A DNA stretch of 64,000 nt from Balanoglossus misakiensis (GCA_040954595.2 CM082577.2:9176001-9240000), one strand, 5' to 3'; counted from the stretch's first letter, positions 43,142 to 57,623 are shown. Notes: generated by a model from the sequence alone, not told the origin. A program made the numbers and translations.

Positions 43142-44410
43142 TGTTCAAGGGCTTCACACACTTAAATTCATAATAATAATAATATACATTTATGACAATT
43201 TGTTAGTTAAACAGCTACATTTCATTACAGTGTGTGAATTGCTTCTTAAACTTTTTTTTATCAACACATCAACTACAGCCACTTCTTTTTAAAACCACCA
43301 TATAGTCCACACAATTCAAAAATGCTGATATATTGCTAAAATATACACATTTCTTTTGTGATTAGATTTTAGGCACGGTTGCCACTTTCCTAGCAGGCAA
43401 GATAGAAAAAAAGAGTTGTATTGTTTGAGGGATGATGTATATCCTGCAAGAGCATAGGAAGCCCCTCCAATCCACAGTACTTCTATTCATCACTCAACGT
43501 TTTCTGAAAAACTAAAAATTTTAATTATATTTTTCCCTAAGAAGCCATGGTGGATGCAGACTCTTACGGTTAAAACCATCAATGCCATGCAAAATGTTAC
43601 ATATGGCACTACAAGATCAGAAGCACTTCTGACAGAACAGTGGGTTTGGAAGTTCAATTAACAGATAACAAATATATACACTAAAAATTTCTAAATACAT
43701 GATTACTGTAACTTAATTATTACAGGTAATTAATGCACTTTGTATTGAAGACTTTGAGTCAATAACACTAAAAAGACGTAAATGACAGACTAATATTGAC
43801 TTACATTTTATGTCGAGAAATTATCTATGAGCCACATGTAATCTGAAATCCTACAGGGAATTAAAATGTCTCTCATGTCATTGTCAATTCTGCTCTTTTT
43901 CAGTGCAACAAAACTTCACACTCTGCAATTCAGCCTGGTAAATGTCAATTACGACAGAACATTAACAAAAACAGGGCAGTTCTTAAAAAGATATATAATC
44001 AGTGATATGTATTGATTGGATCTATTTTAACAGAATACATATCTCATAATTGACATCAATCAGTGACTTTACAAGCCATTACATTCATACGTAAATATCA
44101 CCTGCACACATGGGAATACATGTAAACACGAGCCCACGGAAGTCCTTTCAAGTAAGATCAAAATGCATGTTTTATGAGTTGCTGTCTTAAGCAGGGGGGA
44201 TAGCTGAAAAGTGAAAACATGACAATTGGGTTTAAACGTGTTTTTAAACATGGCGTAGCAACAAGTTGAACCATGTGCAATAATCCTACAGCTGGGTCAG
44301 TCGGACAACTTAAAAAAATCTCCATCTCCCTTTGAATGTTTCCATGGTAACCGAATATGCATCGGTCCAGCAAGTTTCCGCAGTCCCACTGCGACGGCGT
44401 CTAGATGATA

Positions 44411-47400
44411 TCAGTCGTATTCAGAACCGATTGTGATGCTGATTTCGCCCGGCGCGATGCGAGTGGCGTGGTACCAGATGTTCGTGTCTATGACGACTGA
44501 AAAAGATGAAAGTTGAAGTGCAGCAGAGTTACCAGGAGCGTGGTCTAATTAGCCTGCTTGACATTTGCATCAAAAAACGAAAACCTGTTTAACATTTCAA
44601 CTGAACATATACTCTTTCAATTTGGAATCTCTCCACTACAAGCACTACAAAGGTCTGTCGTGTCAGCTGGTACTTGTACAAAAAGATTAAAACACAATCT
44701 TTTCCTCAAATCTCTTCAGTTTGGGGGATCGGATTAAACCCATTTGATTGTTCACTTTGATGTTGCTATATCTGTATGATATCAATTTCTCACACATCTG
44801 CACGCCCGCTTAATTCATACGTCAGAAAATAACATATTGAGCTTGTGCTGGAGTTACTATTTTTCTTTAAAAATCTACGACACTGCGGGTGCCAATGTCT
44901 TGTTTAATTCAGACTAGATCAACACACAGAGAAAAGTCAAGGGTTACGTGAGACTAACAGTAATTTCTTATCTTTCGCATTTTACTTCAAGTAATCTCTC
45001 AGATGGTTTGATTGATAGCCGACGGATATAACACCAAAATGGCATGGCATTTAGATGTGTTCACACCGAGTCCACCATCAATGATTAGCTGCATGATAAC
45101 ATATCTTTATTGTTGGTACTGGATTTGATTTTTGTTTGTTTGTTTATCTGTTTGTTTGTTTGTTATACATCTGGAACAAATGCAGATTTAAAATAAATGG
45201 TTAAGGGACAATGGATGAAAAATGTAATTCTTGCAATACTGTGTTGACTATAAGCATCTGATCTGCAGCTAGAAAGTCTGAGCACTGAATTGCATTTGAT
45301 AACATTGCCTATAAAATCGGAACTCATGAAATCATTGCAATGGATATGCAACACTAGCAAACATCAGATATAATAGCAGTTGGGGTAAATTTTTAATGTC
45401 AACATTTGTGTTTTATGATAATCTGTGGACATAGTTTCTTATAACATGCCACGAGAAATCGAGAGCTGGAATTCACTTTGTGTGGGATGTATGCAGTAAT
45501 TAATTGTTCAATCTTCCTTCCTTCCTTTTTCCTTCCTTCCCTCCCTCCTTCCCCCTCCTCTCTCTCTCTCTCTCTTTTCATTATCCTTCAATTTACCTAA
45601 CTACCCTACCTATACCTACCTGTCTGTCTATATATTAGTACCTGTCTGTCTGTCTGTTTATATAGTGTTTTTCAATCATGATGGAAACATTCTCCTATTT
45701 TCTGATCATGTTTGGTTCAATTCATTAGTTTTCTGTGGCGAGTTTGGACTTACCCCTTATACCTATACAGAGAAATGGAGGGTGTCAATTTTATATTTGT
45801 AATTGACAACCTAGATCTGATATTATTTTAATTATACTTTTTCTGCTAAAACAGAAGAATGCATGATGGCATGCAATGCAGACTGTGCAGAGACTGGCCT
45901 TCAAACAACTTCAAGAGTCGTGATTATCACTGCCAGTTTTCTCGCAGGTTGACTCGTAGTGCGACGTATATCATTTTCTCTCCCCCCAGATGGAACTCTC
46001 AATGGCCTCTTTGTAACTGATCTGCACAACCGGAGTAGGGGGATCATGCACACGTCTGTCCGTGAAGTGATGACAGCTTGGGCCCGTAATTACACGACTC
46101 AGATGACTTCGTACGTAGATGTAGTCAAGTGGATCGAGATCTACCTCTCTGATCCGTCACTGACGGCCAAGACTTCCCAGCAATCTGTCAAGCCATTTCT
46201 GAGTGGAAACTGACCTTTTCAGGAGTTTAGCACCACTTCAGGATCTTATAACACTATAGCTTGGAAAATTCGACAAAAATGGCTTAACCCTTTCTAGCCT
46301 GCCTTTCTGGGAACGTACCCAAATTTCTCCTATATATAGGATATCCGGCCAGAAATCACGATTTGGCAGAAACTGATTATCTGCCAGAGGTCATTCAGAA
46401 TTATCTTGTAAGTTTTAACTGCGGAAAGGACCGAAAACTTAGTTTCACCAGACATTTTTAAAATTTGAAACATAAAATTCCATCATTTTCCCATGAAAAT
46501 ATATAAGGTCTGCAGTTATATTTTTATGCAGAACCCACAAAGTTATTATTTTTTTATGTATTAATAAACATGAAATTCCTTATTAAGTATATGATGTCAC
46601 TAATTTGCAAGGTATAAACTTTCAGGTATTCTACCAGAAATTCAGACCTTAAAGGTTAATAACATCTATTAGTGTGTCCTTATCTAGAGGACTAGATGTC
46701 ACGTCGACAACATGCAGAGATGTGTGGCTGGAGAGTCAGAGAAAGCGTTAAGGGCAACACTCTTTCCTCCTTAATCACGTCACCTTCACAGGACGTTGCT
46801 ACTGTCCGGGAGTGTGAACAGATCACTATCACAGACACTTACTTATATCTCCTTTATTGACAGTGATTTCCAGAGATTTGCAGACGTCTTCACACTCCGG
46901 GGGCGGGATCAGCGTCCAGGTTTTCTGGCCGGATATCTGCGCTTGCCAGGACGGTCTCTGGACAAAGTCGAGCTGGAAAAAAATAACACAAAAATCCCAA
47001 AGCAAATGTCAAACATAGTACTGTAAAACACTTTTTTTTCGCGAGTCAAAATTTTCGCGATATCGAGAGAGGCCACTGTTATGCGAGTATTAATTTTCGC
47101 ATTTTCACACATTGTTCTTTCACAACTATATGTACACGAGTCTTTATTTTCGCATTTTTTTTTTTTTGGCTCTCGCGTATTTAGCATAAATTTAATGCTC
47201 GCGAAAATAAAGTGTTTTACAGTACTACCTTCCAATATTTGGCAATGATTTGTTATCTCGTCAATACTATTTTGTTAGTTATATATTCACAATTCCTAAC
47301 CACACAGCTTGATTCTCTCTTGTCAGTATAAGTGACACTCCGTGCTAAAAACTGAATCAGAGTTACCCAGTATATAATCACATCAGGAAACTGCCTGTTT

Positions 47401-50400
47401 GCGAAATGTCATCAGCTGGACTGAGATACAACTTTAATGGCGCAATTGCCATAATACGATAAATAGCTCGAATGCAAATTGCAATCGGTGTGTACCCCAC
47501 TCTTGTTGCAGCATTTTTTGTCATCTGTGGTCACGCAGCAGAGGAGAAACAAAAATTACTGTCAGGCTTGTGTTATTATTTATTTATACCAGATTTAAAT
47601 TTTAATCAAATCACCTATAAGCAAGCGTAACAATGATATTGAATGATCGATTTCCTGTGATCAAGAAACAAACATGAATAATTTACAATGCGGCACACAA
47701 TTTCTGAAGAATTGAAACGGTTTGATCTGAAACAAACAGGAAGCAAACTGACATATCTCGCCATTTATTAAAGGGGAGATGAAAACATTGGGGTAATCGA
47801 TTCCTGGTGCAGGTTTTCATGTCTGCAGGGTACACGCATCTGGATGGCACCAATATGTGTGTTTGCTATATGATACACAATATACCACAATAGATATGTC
47901 AACTTTTTCTTGGGGTGATATTGCTCGTGAGCATGCAGTGACATCAATTGGGCATGAAGTGATCAAGTCTGCTACAAATCATCAATGATTGAGTGAACCG
48001 GCAGCTATATCATGCTTGTTTCTGGCAACTTAGCTGATGTCGGGATTTCTTTGTAGTTGATGAAATATACTTCACAGCAAATCAAGGGAAATATATAACC
48101 TGAGCTAGGTGTGACTTAAAACTTCAAACATGTTTGGAAAGCCAAGATGATTGTCAACAAAGTTCAGATTATTCTTGACAACTTGTTTGTAAAATTTATA
48201 TAATCCAAATGCTGGCTTTGACCTGGTGTGTACTCTTGATTATGTTTTGTTTCATGCGACAGAAATTAAATTTCTTTAGTAAGACAATATATAGGTAAAA
48301 CTAAATCAAAAGAAAACTAAGTGAAAACATATTTACATAAAACAAAGTAATTATACTGAAGTCATTATACAAACTAACCAAGTAATATTTTATAGAACAT
48401 ATTTCTGAAAAAATCTGTTCATCGTTAAAGCATCTAGAGACAGTTTTATAATCAAAAAAGAATAAACTCACATGTATGTTTGCGCCCAAACCACTGCCTC
48501 CCATGAAAATCCAGTCCAATGAACTTGACTCCGAATCATCCGGCAGGAAATACGGTCGCTCATAATGCTCACGCAGTACTTTAGCGACTTCAGGGTGACA
48601 ATTACTCCTGTAAAATAAGAGATGGTTATACTTCTGAACAGGAGCATTAAAGATTTTATAAAAACAACAATTTTTAAATCTTACAACAAGAATATTTCAT
48701 AGGATTATCAGGTCATGATCAAACTAGATGGTTATACTAATTGTCTCCTGAAGTTGCCTTGGGGCAATGGTCATGGCTCTACCCACAATGCTTTGCACAC
48801 AGTAAAAAAACAGGAAAATTTTACTACAGTATAGATTCCATATTTCTTTTAATTAAACACAATCCACAGTTTCCAGGAATTCCTCAGATATCAGTGTAAC
48901 CTTGCAATCAGGAAATTAACACAATCACATCCAAAGCAATTTGTGTGCAGTCATGGTGGTTATTACAGCCCCAGTACTTGCCACAGTGTTTTTTCAATAC
49001 TCACTAAGCTGTTTGACAACATTTTAATATTTGGATATGTACAGAGTTTAACACTTTTTTATTACCATGACAATCTCTTGTTTATTACCTAGAAGGTTCG
49101 TTCTGATTTAATTCCAAAATGATGTTTAAACCAAGATGAAACATTTTTTATTTAGAAACTTGAAGTGCTTATTTTAATTGGTAAACAGTGCAAAGACAAT
49201 AATATCTGTTTCAGTTTCCGAACAAAAAATGGGGAATATTCTAAGAATAAAATTAAGGATGCCTCACAAATTACGTCACATATGTGGGCTTAGGAGGACT
49301 TTGCATGTTGTCAATTTTCGAAGACTTAATCACCGCGAATGTGCAAATTTAAATTTGCTTGTTAACCACACATAGATGTTCACTCCGGAGAATATTGTAT
49401 ATCTGATACACACTGCTGTTACCTGCGTATTAAATTATTGATTGCAAAAAACCATACGTTGTCAAATAGTATTTTGCTCAAGGCTATCACTATAAGAACT
49501 GTTTTCTCGATGTCGATGGATTAGCTTATATGTTGCTGATGTCAGTGATGATGGGAAAGGATACATTTATCCTGAAAACAGGATAGCATTTTCTAAAAGA
49601 TATCAGCAGTATAAAGTAATATTAAATTAACTCATTCTTTGACATTTTGCATAATTGACACCGTAGTGAAATAGATAGAATTGCATTTTTCAGAGCAAGG
49701 GGGCAAAACTACAGATCCGCGCCGATTCCCTTGTCTATGGAAAGTTACATTTTCCGTTTTTGACGTTCGTTTCGTCGGCAACACTCGCGGATATCTTTAA
49801 TCCTAAATGCGTATCCTGACCTTTCGAGACGAGTGATGCCACCAGGAAATGCCCGGATTTGTCACATCAGCTTTCCTTCATCCCGGATAATTGCCGGCGG
49901 GACGCTGGGGGATTATGAAAATCACCCACTCATAAATTCTATCGATTTCAAGCTGCGCCGAGGGAGTCCCGAGCGCAGGTCCACTCCGCGTGTATTTTTA
50001 TATCACTGTACAATTTTGCCCTCCCCCCTCTGCGGGATCAGGATTACTGGAAATTTGAGATGGTAATTAAAATTTATGTACCAGTATTACCAGATATGAA
50101 TATGCATAATAATCCATCGTGAATCGTCATAATTATGTAATTTTTTTTCAGGGAGGGGGACAGTTTCTGAGGAAGATGTGATATGATCAATTGATCAAAG
50201 TATTCAGGCACTGGCGAGATTTAACTCTATCTAGACAGTCTGTATTTGTGTGAGCGTTAATTTTTGACAAACTCGTATATCAAACACCATGTCAATTCGA
50301 GTATGATCTAAAGCATCAATTATCTTTGGTAAAAGTGTGAAATAAATTCTGTGGTGAAAGCTAGTGTTTTTTCATGAATAAATAATGGTAAAATCAAAAT

Positions 50401-53400
50401 ATGTCTCGTTCATGCACCGCCTCTATAATAACAGCTTCCATCCTGAGGTCTGCATGTACACAGGGTTTTCACAGGGGATTATGGTTGGAATTAGTGCAGG
50501 CGGGCCAGGTTTCTGTGTCTTTAAGAATAAACCACATTACATTTCTCGCCTGCTGAGAAATGGAAAAATCTGACAGTTGAATTATCCGGACAATAAACCC
50601 GCAAACCTAACCCAGCTATATTGAGACTCTGTTCTGTCATGACAAAGAGACTAAAATTGTTTATTTCTTCTCTTTTTATCGGAACCAATTTTGAAAGAAT
50701 TACACTTCTGACCAATAATGCTCAACTTGTAGAAAGAAGACAGTGGTCGAGCCAACGACCCAGTGCGAGCGGACAATGAATGGCAGGTACGGTACTTGTA
50801 TTTGCTTTGCTGTCTGGATATTTCAACAGCTTTAAGAGGTAAACATCAAACATGCAAAGTTCACCAACTGGGGAGAAGACTCTTGGGTTGTGACATTCAA
50901 ACTGCACTAGCTGGCACATAATTTATGCAGATCCTTTAGATTTATAACATTTTCTGTAATCCGACATCATGTCAGGTTGGTTAATGTCTGCCTTCTGGGA
51001 AGAAAACAGGACTTAGTGTGGCTTAAATAAACTTCTGCTTATACCACAATATAACTAACGGTGATATATCAGTCCTGACCATCATACTGTATGTTTTTTT
51101 CCAAGAAGGGTTCAAGATATGATTCTTCATCAATTTTCCCAGAAACCTCATAATTTGCTTCTTGGTATAAGTCCCCTATTTTCAATTGGACCCTGGATTT
51201 TGTGCTTTGATTTTGAGTTCGACAAGAGTTCGACCAGATGTTCCCCCTGGAGCACAAAACACACAAGTAAATTGAATTGTTACGGCTGGCACGAAAGTGA
51301 TAATAGCTCAATTACAGTAAATCAAGTTGGCAGAGATGATAGCCAATTACTGAATCCTTGAAAACTGATCAACAGTCCTCAATTCTCACAGGTAATTCCT
51401 GTTAGCAACTCACTTAATATTTTCCCACCTTTTTAGAAGAAAATTACTCAAAAGGATCAGGTATACAATACCCAATCTTGTATCTGATGCTTAAATTTTT
51501 TTATGGATTTTACTTTTGTGTTTTGTTCAGTGAATTTCAACGTCATTTTCCAAGGAGAATGTGAATTTCGAGAAGGGCACAATCATTTCCATGTGCTGAA
51601 AGACACAAAAATACTGTGATTGACAAAACAACAGTACTCATGCATTCATTTTGCTATAATCCAGACAGGCACCTATTGCATTAATCATCCAGATATAGAA
51701 TTTTTGACCGCGAATTTATAACGAATTTAATAGTGGAGTGACAACTGAAACATTGGTTGTGCCATTAACACACATACAAGCCTCGGACTTTGAGTGACAG
51801 CACATTGCATGTCATTCATAATTGTCAAAGAAAGCATACTGAAGGTCAATAGCAAAATTCTTTTGTTGTTCCGTCATATAAGAGCAATTAAATTTCTCTG
51901 ATCTAATGGGACCTGAAGTTCTTACGATCATTGTGAAGTATTATGTTGACACTTCAAAATCCTCAGACAGGGTTTTCAAAACTGATATTACCACACCGCC
52001 GAAATATCCCGTCCTCAATGTGTTTTATCCTGTGTGGACTTAAAATTGCCGGTGCCAGTTTGAAAGAGATTTTCCGGGATTACAATAATTCCAGCGCAAA
52101 TACCTCGCTTGCAGAGGAGATGACGAAGACTTGATAATAGTCTGATTGAATGCAGACATTGCTTTCGCCCGGTTGCTTAGCAACCCGTCTTCTCCATCTT
52201 CTGGTCGCCATGGAAACATTGCAACTGGCACTCATTTGTTGAATGCAAAAAAAGGGACTCATAATTGCTTATAATGAAGATACCTAAAGCAGTTAGAAGA
52301 CATACAGATGGCACGCAATGTCTTTCAATAATATCCCTGTATCTTTCTTTTATGCGCACTGCCTCAACAACTTTCATATGAATGTAAAAATAAGTCAAGG
52401 GCATGACTGACAGGTAGTGACAAGCCCTAGGAAAAGAAATCATGCTAGTTATAGTACTAGTGCACAGATGTCCACTTGCAGTCAGATTTTGGAACACCGA
52501 ACTCAACAAGCTGTGTGAAATTTCTGAAGTTACAAATCATACTAGGCAATCAAACTTTACCCTTTCACCACATGGTAATTGTGGTCTGTATCCATCATTT
52601 TCTAAGGTTAGAGCTCAGGCCCTCTAGAATGGAAACTTTGGGTGGGGTGGGGGAGGGAGGGGGGTGTGTGTGTGGGGGGGGGGGGGGGGGTGTTAAGAGT
52701 TAAGATACACAAAACTGGATTGTTGTTGATGGTTGTGCAAACTCACAGGCCTTAGGTTTGTTTGCATGCCTGGCTCTGTTGTCAAACACATGCAATAAGA
52801 TATATTTAACACTTCACATTCAGAAATGTCTGTAAAATATTGTAATTCGTGATCCCGTACGAACATTAATCATGGTGGTTATATCAGAGCAACGAAATCA
52901 AAATAAATCAAAATTGTTTTCAACGGCACATTTGTACACCTGCCATTGTCAATAGCTGCAGGTGCAGAAGTTGATCATTTTCTCCCACTGTGAAATTAAC
53001 TATCATATTTTGTATTAAACTGACAGGGGGAAAAATCCGGAAATAAAAAATAAATTGTTTGCACTGGGAAGCAATTGGACATGCATCCCCCTCCCCCAAC
53101 AAAAAATAATCATATTTTGGTAGTCTCCCAAACTACTACAAATGGGTTTATTTATCTTCATAATCAAAGCTTTTGCCGTGGAAACTTTTCCTTACTTTAT
53201 CTTTATAAACCACAAGTTTTGTGTGTTTTCCAATTCCTAATAAATGGAAATTAATTAAATCACAGCATGAACATGGATTTGAATGTGTCTGGTTCATATA
53301 TGGTCAAACCGGTTATCCATATCGCTAACCTTTTAAAAATCACCAATACTGGAGTAGCATCCTCGAAACAAGCTAACAGTAAATATTTGACACTCTACCC

Positions 53401-53729
53401 AAAGGCAACTTTGAGTAAAAGTTAATACTCTTGCTAATCACAGTCTTAGATGTTAAGCCATGGTATCAATTATCGATGGGGTGACATTAAATATTTAAGC
53501 AACACTGGGAATGGCTGGAAAGCTGAATTTTCCTATAACCATTTTATGTTACTGTGAACAACAGGTGGATTTCAGTTTGTGGGTATTGGGTCATCACTGT
53601 TGCCCTTTATGGCTATATACATGCATATGTTATATGTATGTATGTACATGCGTGCCTGCATGCATGCATGTGTTGCATGTGTGTGTGTATGTATATACAT
53701 TAGACAGAGCCAGACCACAACAAAAATTG

Positions 53730-53774
<45 letters not shown>

Positions 53775-56700
53775 GGACAGACAGACACATATACACTGCC
53801 AGATAGACAGATCGCGACATTTTCTTACCATGGAAATTGATCTTGTATAGGCCAATTTGCATAAAAATGAACTTGCATGTTAATGGTTATAATAATGAGT
53901 TATGATTAATTTCCCCAAATCTCTTTAAAGGGGAATGGTACTCTCTGCTGTTGACTTGTGAAATGTTGTTTAATTAAAGTCGTATGAAAAGTGGCAATTT
54001 TGCCAACTTTCACTTTCGCACATCAGAGCTATATTGACCACCAAATAAGTAAGGGAGAACCAAAGTGACATAGTCGACTTGTGGCATTATCAGCTGAAGA
54101 GGCATGTAAATCATATGCTGAGGCAACATCTGGACACACTCAAGTGATCTCCAACGTCAATATCACACTTTGCGATAAAACTACTCTACTGGCTTGTTAC
54201 AAGGAACACGTCAGCAGAATTGAGAGAGCTCACATTTCAAGTTTTTCCACTTTCAGCGAGGCAATGAGCTTCTCCACCGACACGGCGTGGACATCCACCC
54301 ATGTAAATAATCATCTTTGCCTTGCAAGATTCCTGTCATCAACAGACGAGAAGCCACAATTGTCTTGTAGACGTCAGTATGATTTCTCCATGGAAACAAG
54401 CTCGGAGACATTAATCTCTCTCCTTGAAAATCTCCCACATCTGGTCCTGATTCTGTTCCCCTGTCTGTCTCACTCTTTGTCTGTCTGTCCCTCTGTCTGT
54501 TTGTCTTTCTGTCTATCCCTCTGTCTGTCTGTCCATCTCTCTCTCTCTGTCTGTCCGTCTCTCTCTCTCTCTCTCTCTCTCTTATTAATTTGTAAAAGTT
54601 TTTCAAATTTTTAAACATCACTAAAACCAAATCCTCAGTTTTATTTGGAATGAATTTTATTTAACAGAGACACCAGTGCCATTCCCCAAAAGTGACAATT
54701 AAAGTGTTCACGTAAGGGTATCATGATGTACTGCATGGGAAGTCTGCAGTACAGCTATCAAGTTTTGCCAGAAATTCTAAATATAAAATCATCATCGACT
54801 CCGGATGGGTTTTTTTCCCATCTTGGCACGTACATGCCGGGTAACCATGGCAATCTCTCTCAATTTGAAGAGTGTACCGTGATGACACAAAATTTGCTGC
54901 GATGATTCCCCATTATTTTAGTGCCTGTATCATTAATATAGCTAGAATTAACGACCGTTTTAGTGACTGGAACATAATCTCTCCCGCTGTCACATAACAT
55001 TTTATCTGTTAATCAGAAAACCGGCGCGGAACGGCAAATGACCAGTAAGCTTTTTTCAATTTAGGTAATTTAACGATAATGGCATTCACGGAAAGCGAGT
55101 CATTGATCATATTTTGCCTGTAATGTTCTTTAATCCTATCACCGTTGTGCAGTGTAACATTGCCTCGAAAAATTCAGATTTTCAATTTCCCCATCACTCG
55201 CCAGAGAACTACGGGATAAAATCACCATGGTAACTGCTGCGTCTCCCCTCATTGTGAGCTATGCAAATTAATGACTTGCCACTCTGTCCCAGATGTTTTC
55301 TTAAAATCCAATTACGAACCACTTCTGGTTATCAATTATTCGTCATCAATGTCTTCGCCGCCAGGACTGACAGTACATGTACCTTATTTTTTAACTTCCA
55401 CCGTGGCTGGGTAACTCGCGGGTTTACTTTTTCACGTCCTGAGGTAATATGCACCTGGTTCACAGCGTCAAGAAACACAACAGGATATCTAGTATGGCAC
55501 TGCATTGTTTTTTTCTGATGAATGTCTATGACATATACTGTCTCAGCTAGCCTTTGCAAGTCTATGAGGAAGACACAGATTGTCCAATGGTAAAAGTACA
55601 TGTATTCAAAAAACCCACAGACAGAGAAACTTTTCGTTTTTAAAAATGATTTTGAGGTATGCTGACACTGCACCTTGGGGGGGGGGGAATGTGATTGACC
55701 ATTAAAAAGCGCCCCCCCCCCCCCCTCTATTAACTATGAATCTCAATTAGTCATACCTATTAAGTTTAGTGTTTTCTTATTAATTACAACAACTTATAAA
55801 CTAATATTAAAGTACTGGGTTTAACACTTGTATATTTATCTCCATATACTGGGTAGATTGGTTATCATATTCATGGTTTTATATAACTACTTGACGATTG
55901 TACACCATGTGCTAGTCCAGAACCAAGCCCTTGAACCTAACATTGTGCACAACGAGACCAATACAAAAATGTCACACCGTATACGACACACACTAAACCC
56001 ATGATGAAGTGCCAATTATTTCGTCACTATGTTACAGATTTAGACATCCATCGTGTTTGACAGAGAATCCCAAGGAGACAGACACAGCACGGATGCAAAA
56101 AAAAAACCACACACACCTGACGATAATCATCTCGAATATCTGTTCTTGATTGATGACACGAAAGATAATCCCCCCGTACACCTCCCTTCAACCGTTTGCA
56201 GTTGTTCCCATGTGTGCCCATCACAGGCCAACACAAAAGTAGACGTTGCCTTGAAAACGAAACCTCTCGGCAAAAATCACGCTGTTATCCTTCTCATCAC
56301 CGGGGAATTTTCCGAAGCTTGTATTTTGCGATTTATTTTATCGACGGAGGGTTCTGGAGTTACCGTTGTCGGGGTAACGCAGGTCTTGTTACGTCCAGAA
56401 TTCGTTATCTGTCAAGCGTTTTTCTATCCTGTATAATGTGTCAAAGCGTTTTCGGGTATACCCATTTCGCAGAGTATGGGCAATGAAATTTGTAACAGTA
56501 TGACCGATTACAGTTTGTTTTATCTGTCTGGATGGCAATTAATAGCGGACCAAATTATTTTATGGCCCGCGGGAATAAACATGCTCAAGATGAGAATCAA
56601 AATACACGTAGGTCTACAAGGCCTAGGACATTTGTGAAAATGATGACAGAGGGTGAAAAATCTGACATAAAACCCGTTTTCACAGTATAACAACTACGTG

Positions 56701-57623
56701 TTCTGATTATCACTTAGTTTGTTTGTAACTAAAATGTAGCGCACTGGTTTTGTGCGTGGATCCATTAAGGGTATCACATCGAAACATTATTGTTACATTG
56801 TGACACCATATCATAATAATTACATTTAAATCGACATTATTTTAGGGGCCGAAATCTTTACTCACCAGCCGATATACCACGTCTTTTCATTTTCCCGAAA
56901 ACCCGCCCTGGCATCGGACATGTTCAGCGCTTCCGCCAGAGTGGCGAACTCGGTGTTGTACGGGAAGAACTGGCATTCGTCTTCGGTGTTCTGCAGCGCC
57001 CCGTCGGTCTGCGTGTACAGTTCCTTGAAGAAGCGGAAGCTGAACGTGTCCATCGCCGTCCAGTTCGCCGTGGCGCCCGTGATGAGCGCGGGCACCCCGC
57101 TGTAGGCGTACTTCTCGACGAAATCGTCCCGGCTCAGTTCGTCAACCACGGGCGCGCTCTCCAGCCCCACGCACATGTTGCAGTTGACCACCGGGCGCGT
57201 CATCTCCATGACCACGAAGTTGGTGTCCACCAGGCACGGCATCGCTCGGATCTCGTCCAGCAGGGCCCCCAGCTGGAAGTCCGCCCTGTAGGCCAGCATG
57301 ACGACCCCGACGATCACCGGCACCAGGAAGGACACGACGTAGACGGACTTCAGCTGCCTCAGGCACCGTGTCAGTCCGGCCGCCGCTGTGTGCACGAACC
57401 CGGAAATCGGCACAGTACCCTTACTAGTGGTGGTGTTTTCACACTCGCTACTTTCATCCTGTGTGGCCGATTTAGGCCCGACACCAGTCAAAAAGATCTC
57501 TCGAATTCGCTCTTTGTCGAGTCCCTGCTTCTCAGCGTCCGATCTCAGTTTAGTAAACTTCTGTATGAGTTCCTTCCGCTGCCTGTCGTCCCCGGAATGC
57601 GCCCCGTTCCTTACTTTCGACAT
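44411..57623 (-). CDS. Type II membrane cupin/JmjC-like 2OG-Fe(II) oxygenase, four exons, 369 aa
   Basis: Exons in transcript order: 57623-56866, 48607-48472, 46972-46843 and 44496-44411 (TGA). Phases 2, 0 and 1 join cleanly. The N-terminal 92 residues are charged and cytosolic-like, followed by one membrane span near 93-112 (SVYVVSFLVPVIVGVVMLAY), so the catalytic part would face the ER or Golgi lumen. ELSRDDFVEKYAYSGVPALI and the later WQAQISGQKTWTLIPPPEC are typical of the cupin_8/JmjC fold. Iron ligands can be read as H298 and D300 in NIHLDF and H351 in WYHATRIAPGEIS. I do not recognise the orthologue and cannot name a substrate. ATG 57623 is chosen because the upstream start in the same frame is TTG. 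Intron 1 is 8.3 kb. Confidence 0.82.
45123..45163. repeat. (TTTG)n-like tract
   Basis: Interrupted TTTG units in intron 3 of the oxygenase gene. Confidence 0.7.
45512..45660. repeat. Pyrimidine-rich (CCTT)n, (CT)n and (CTGT)n tracts
   Basis: Successive CCTT, TCTC and CTGTCTGT arrays in intron 3. Glu/Arg-rich minus-strand frames here are artefacts. Confidence 0.8.
47016..47227. mobile_element. Tc1/mariner-type MITE with 29-bp inverted ends
   Basis: The ends GTACTGTAAAACACTT (47018 onward) and its complement (to 47225) match at 27 of 29 positions and are flanked by TA on both sides, the expected target duplication. The interior repeats the motif attttcgc or ttcgcga several times and has no ORF. 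It lies 43 bp before oxygenase exon 3, close to the acceptor. Confidence 0.8.
52172..52217. promoter_or_regulatory. Pair of X-box-like RFX motifs
   Basis: GTTGCTTAGCAAC (52172-52184) and GTCGCCATGGAAAC (52204-52217) are both close to the RFX consensus and are centred about three helical turns apart. They lie deep in intron 1 of the oxygenase gene, so they would act as an enhancer if functional. Confidence 0.45.
52636..52692 (+). repeat. G-rich tract with G-quadruplex potential
   Basis: Six or more G-runs separated by single T or A (gggtggggtgggggaggg), a short GT stretch, then a G17 run. It meets the usual G3+N1-7 pattern on the plus strand, which is non-template for this intron. Confidence 0.7.
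53739..53770. repeat. (AC)n microsatellite
   Basis: Sixteen AC units, flanked by catg/tgta-rich low complexity from 53620. Confidence 0.9.
54455..54585. repeat. (CTGT)n and (CT)n tract
   Basis: Interleaved CTGTCTGTC and TCTC arrays in intron 1 of the oxygenase gene. Confidence 0.85.
54841..55234. promoter_or_regulatory. Two further X-box-like sites in oxygenase intron 1
   Basis: GTAACCATGGCAAT (54841-54854) and ATCACCATGGTAAC (55221-55234) each depart from the RFX consensus at one position. Confidence 0.25.
55676..55726. repeat. G-run and C-run inverted pair
   Basis: A run of 11-12 G is followed about 25 bp later by a run of about 15 C. The two could pair into a hairpin and are also likely error-prone in sequencing. 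Confidence 0.6.

Noticed and set aside
53511-53862. Long overlapping ORFs on both strands
   Set aside because: They follow the (AC)n and catg-rich low-complexity tract.
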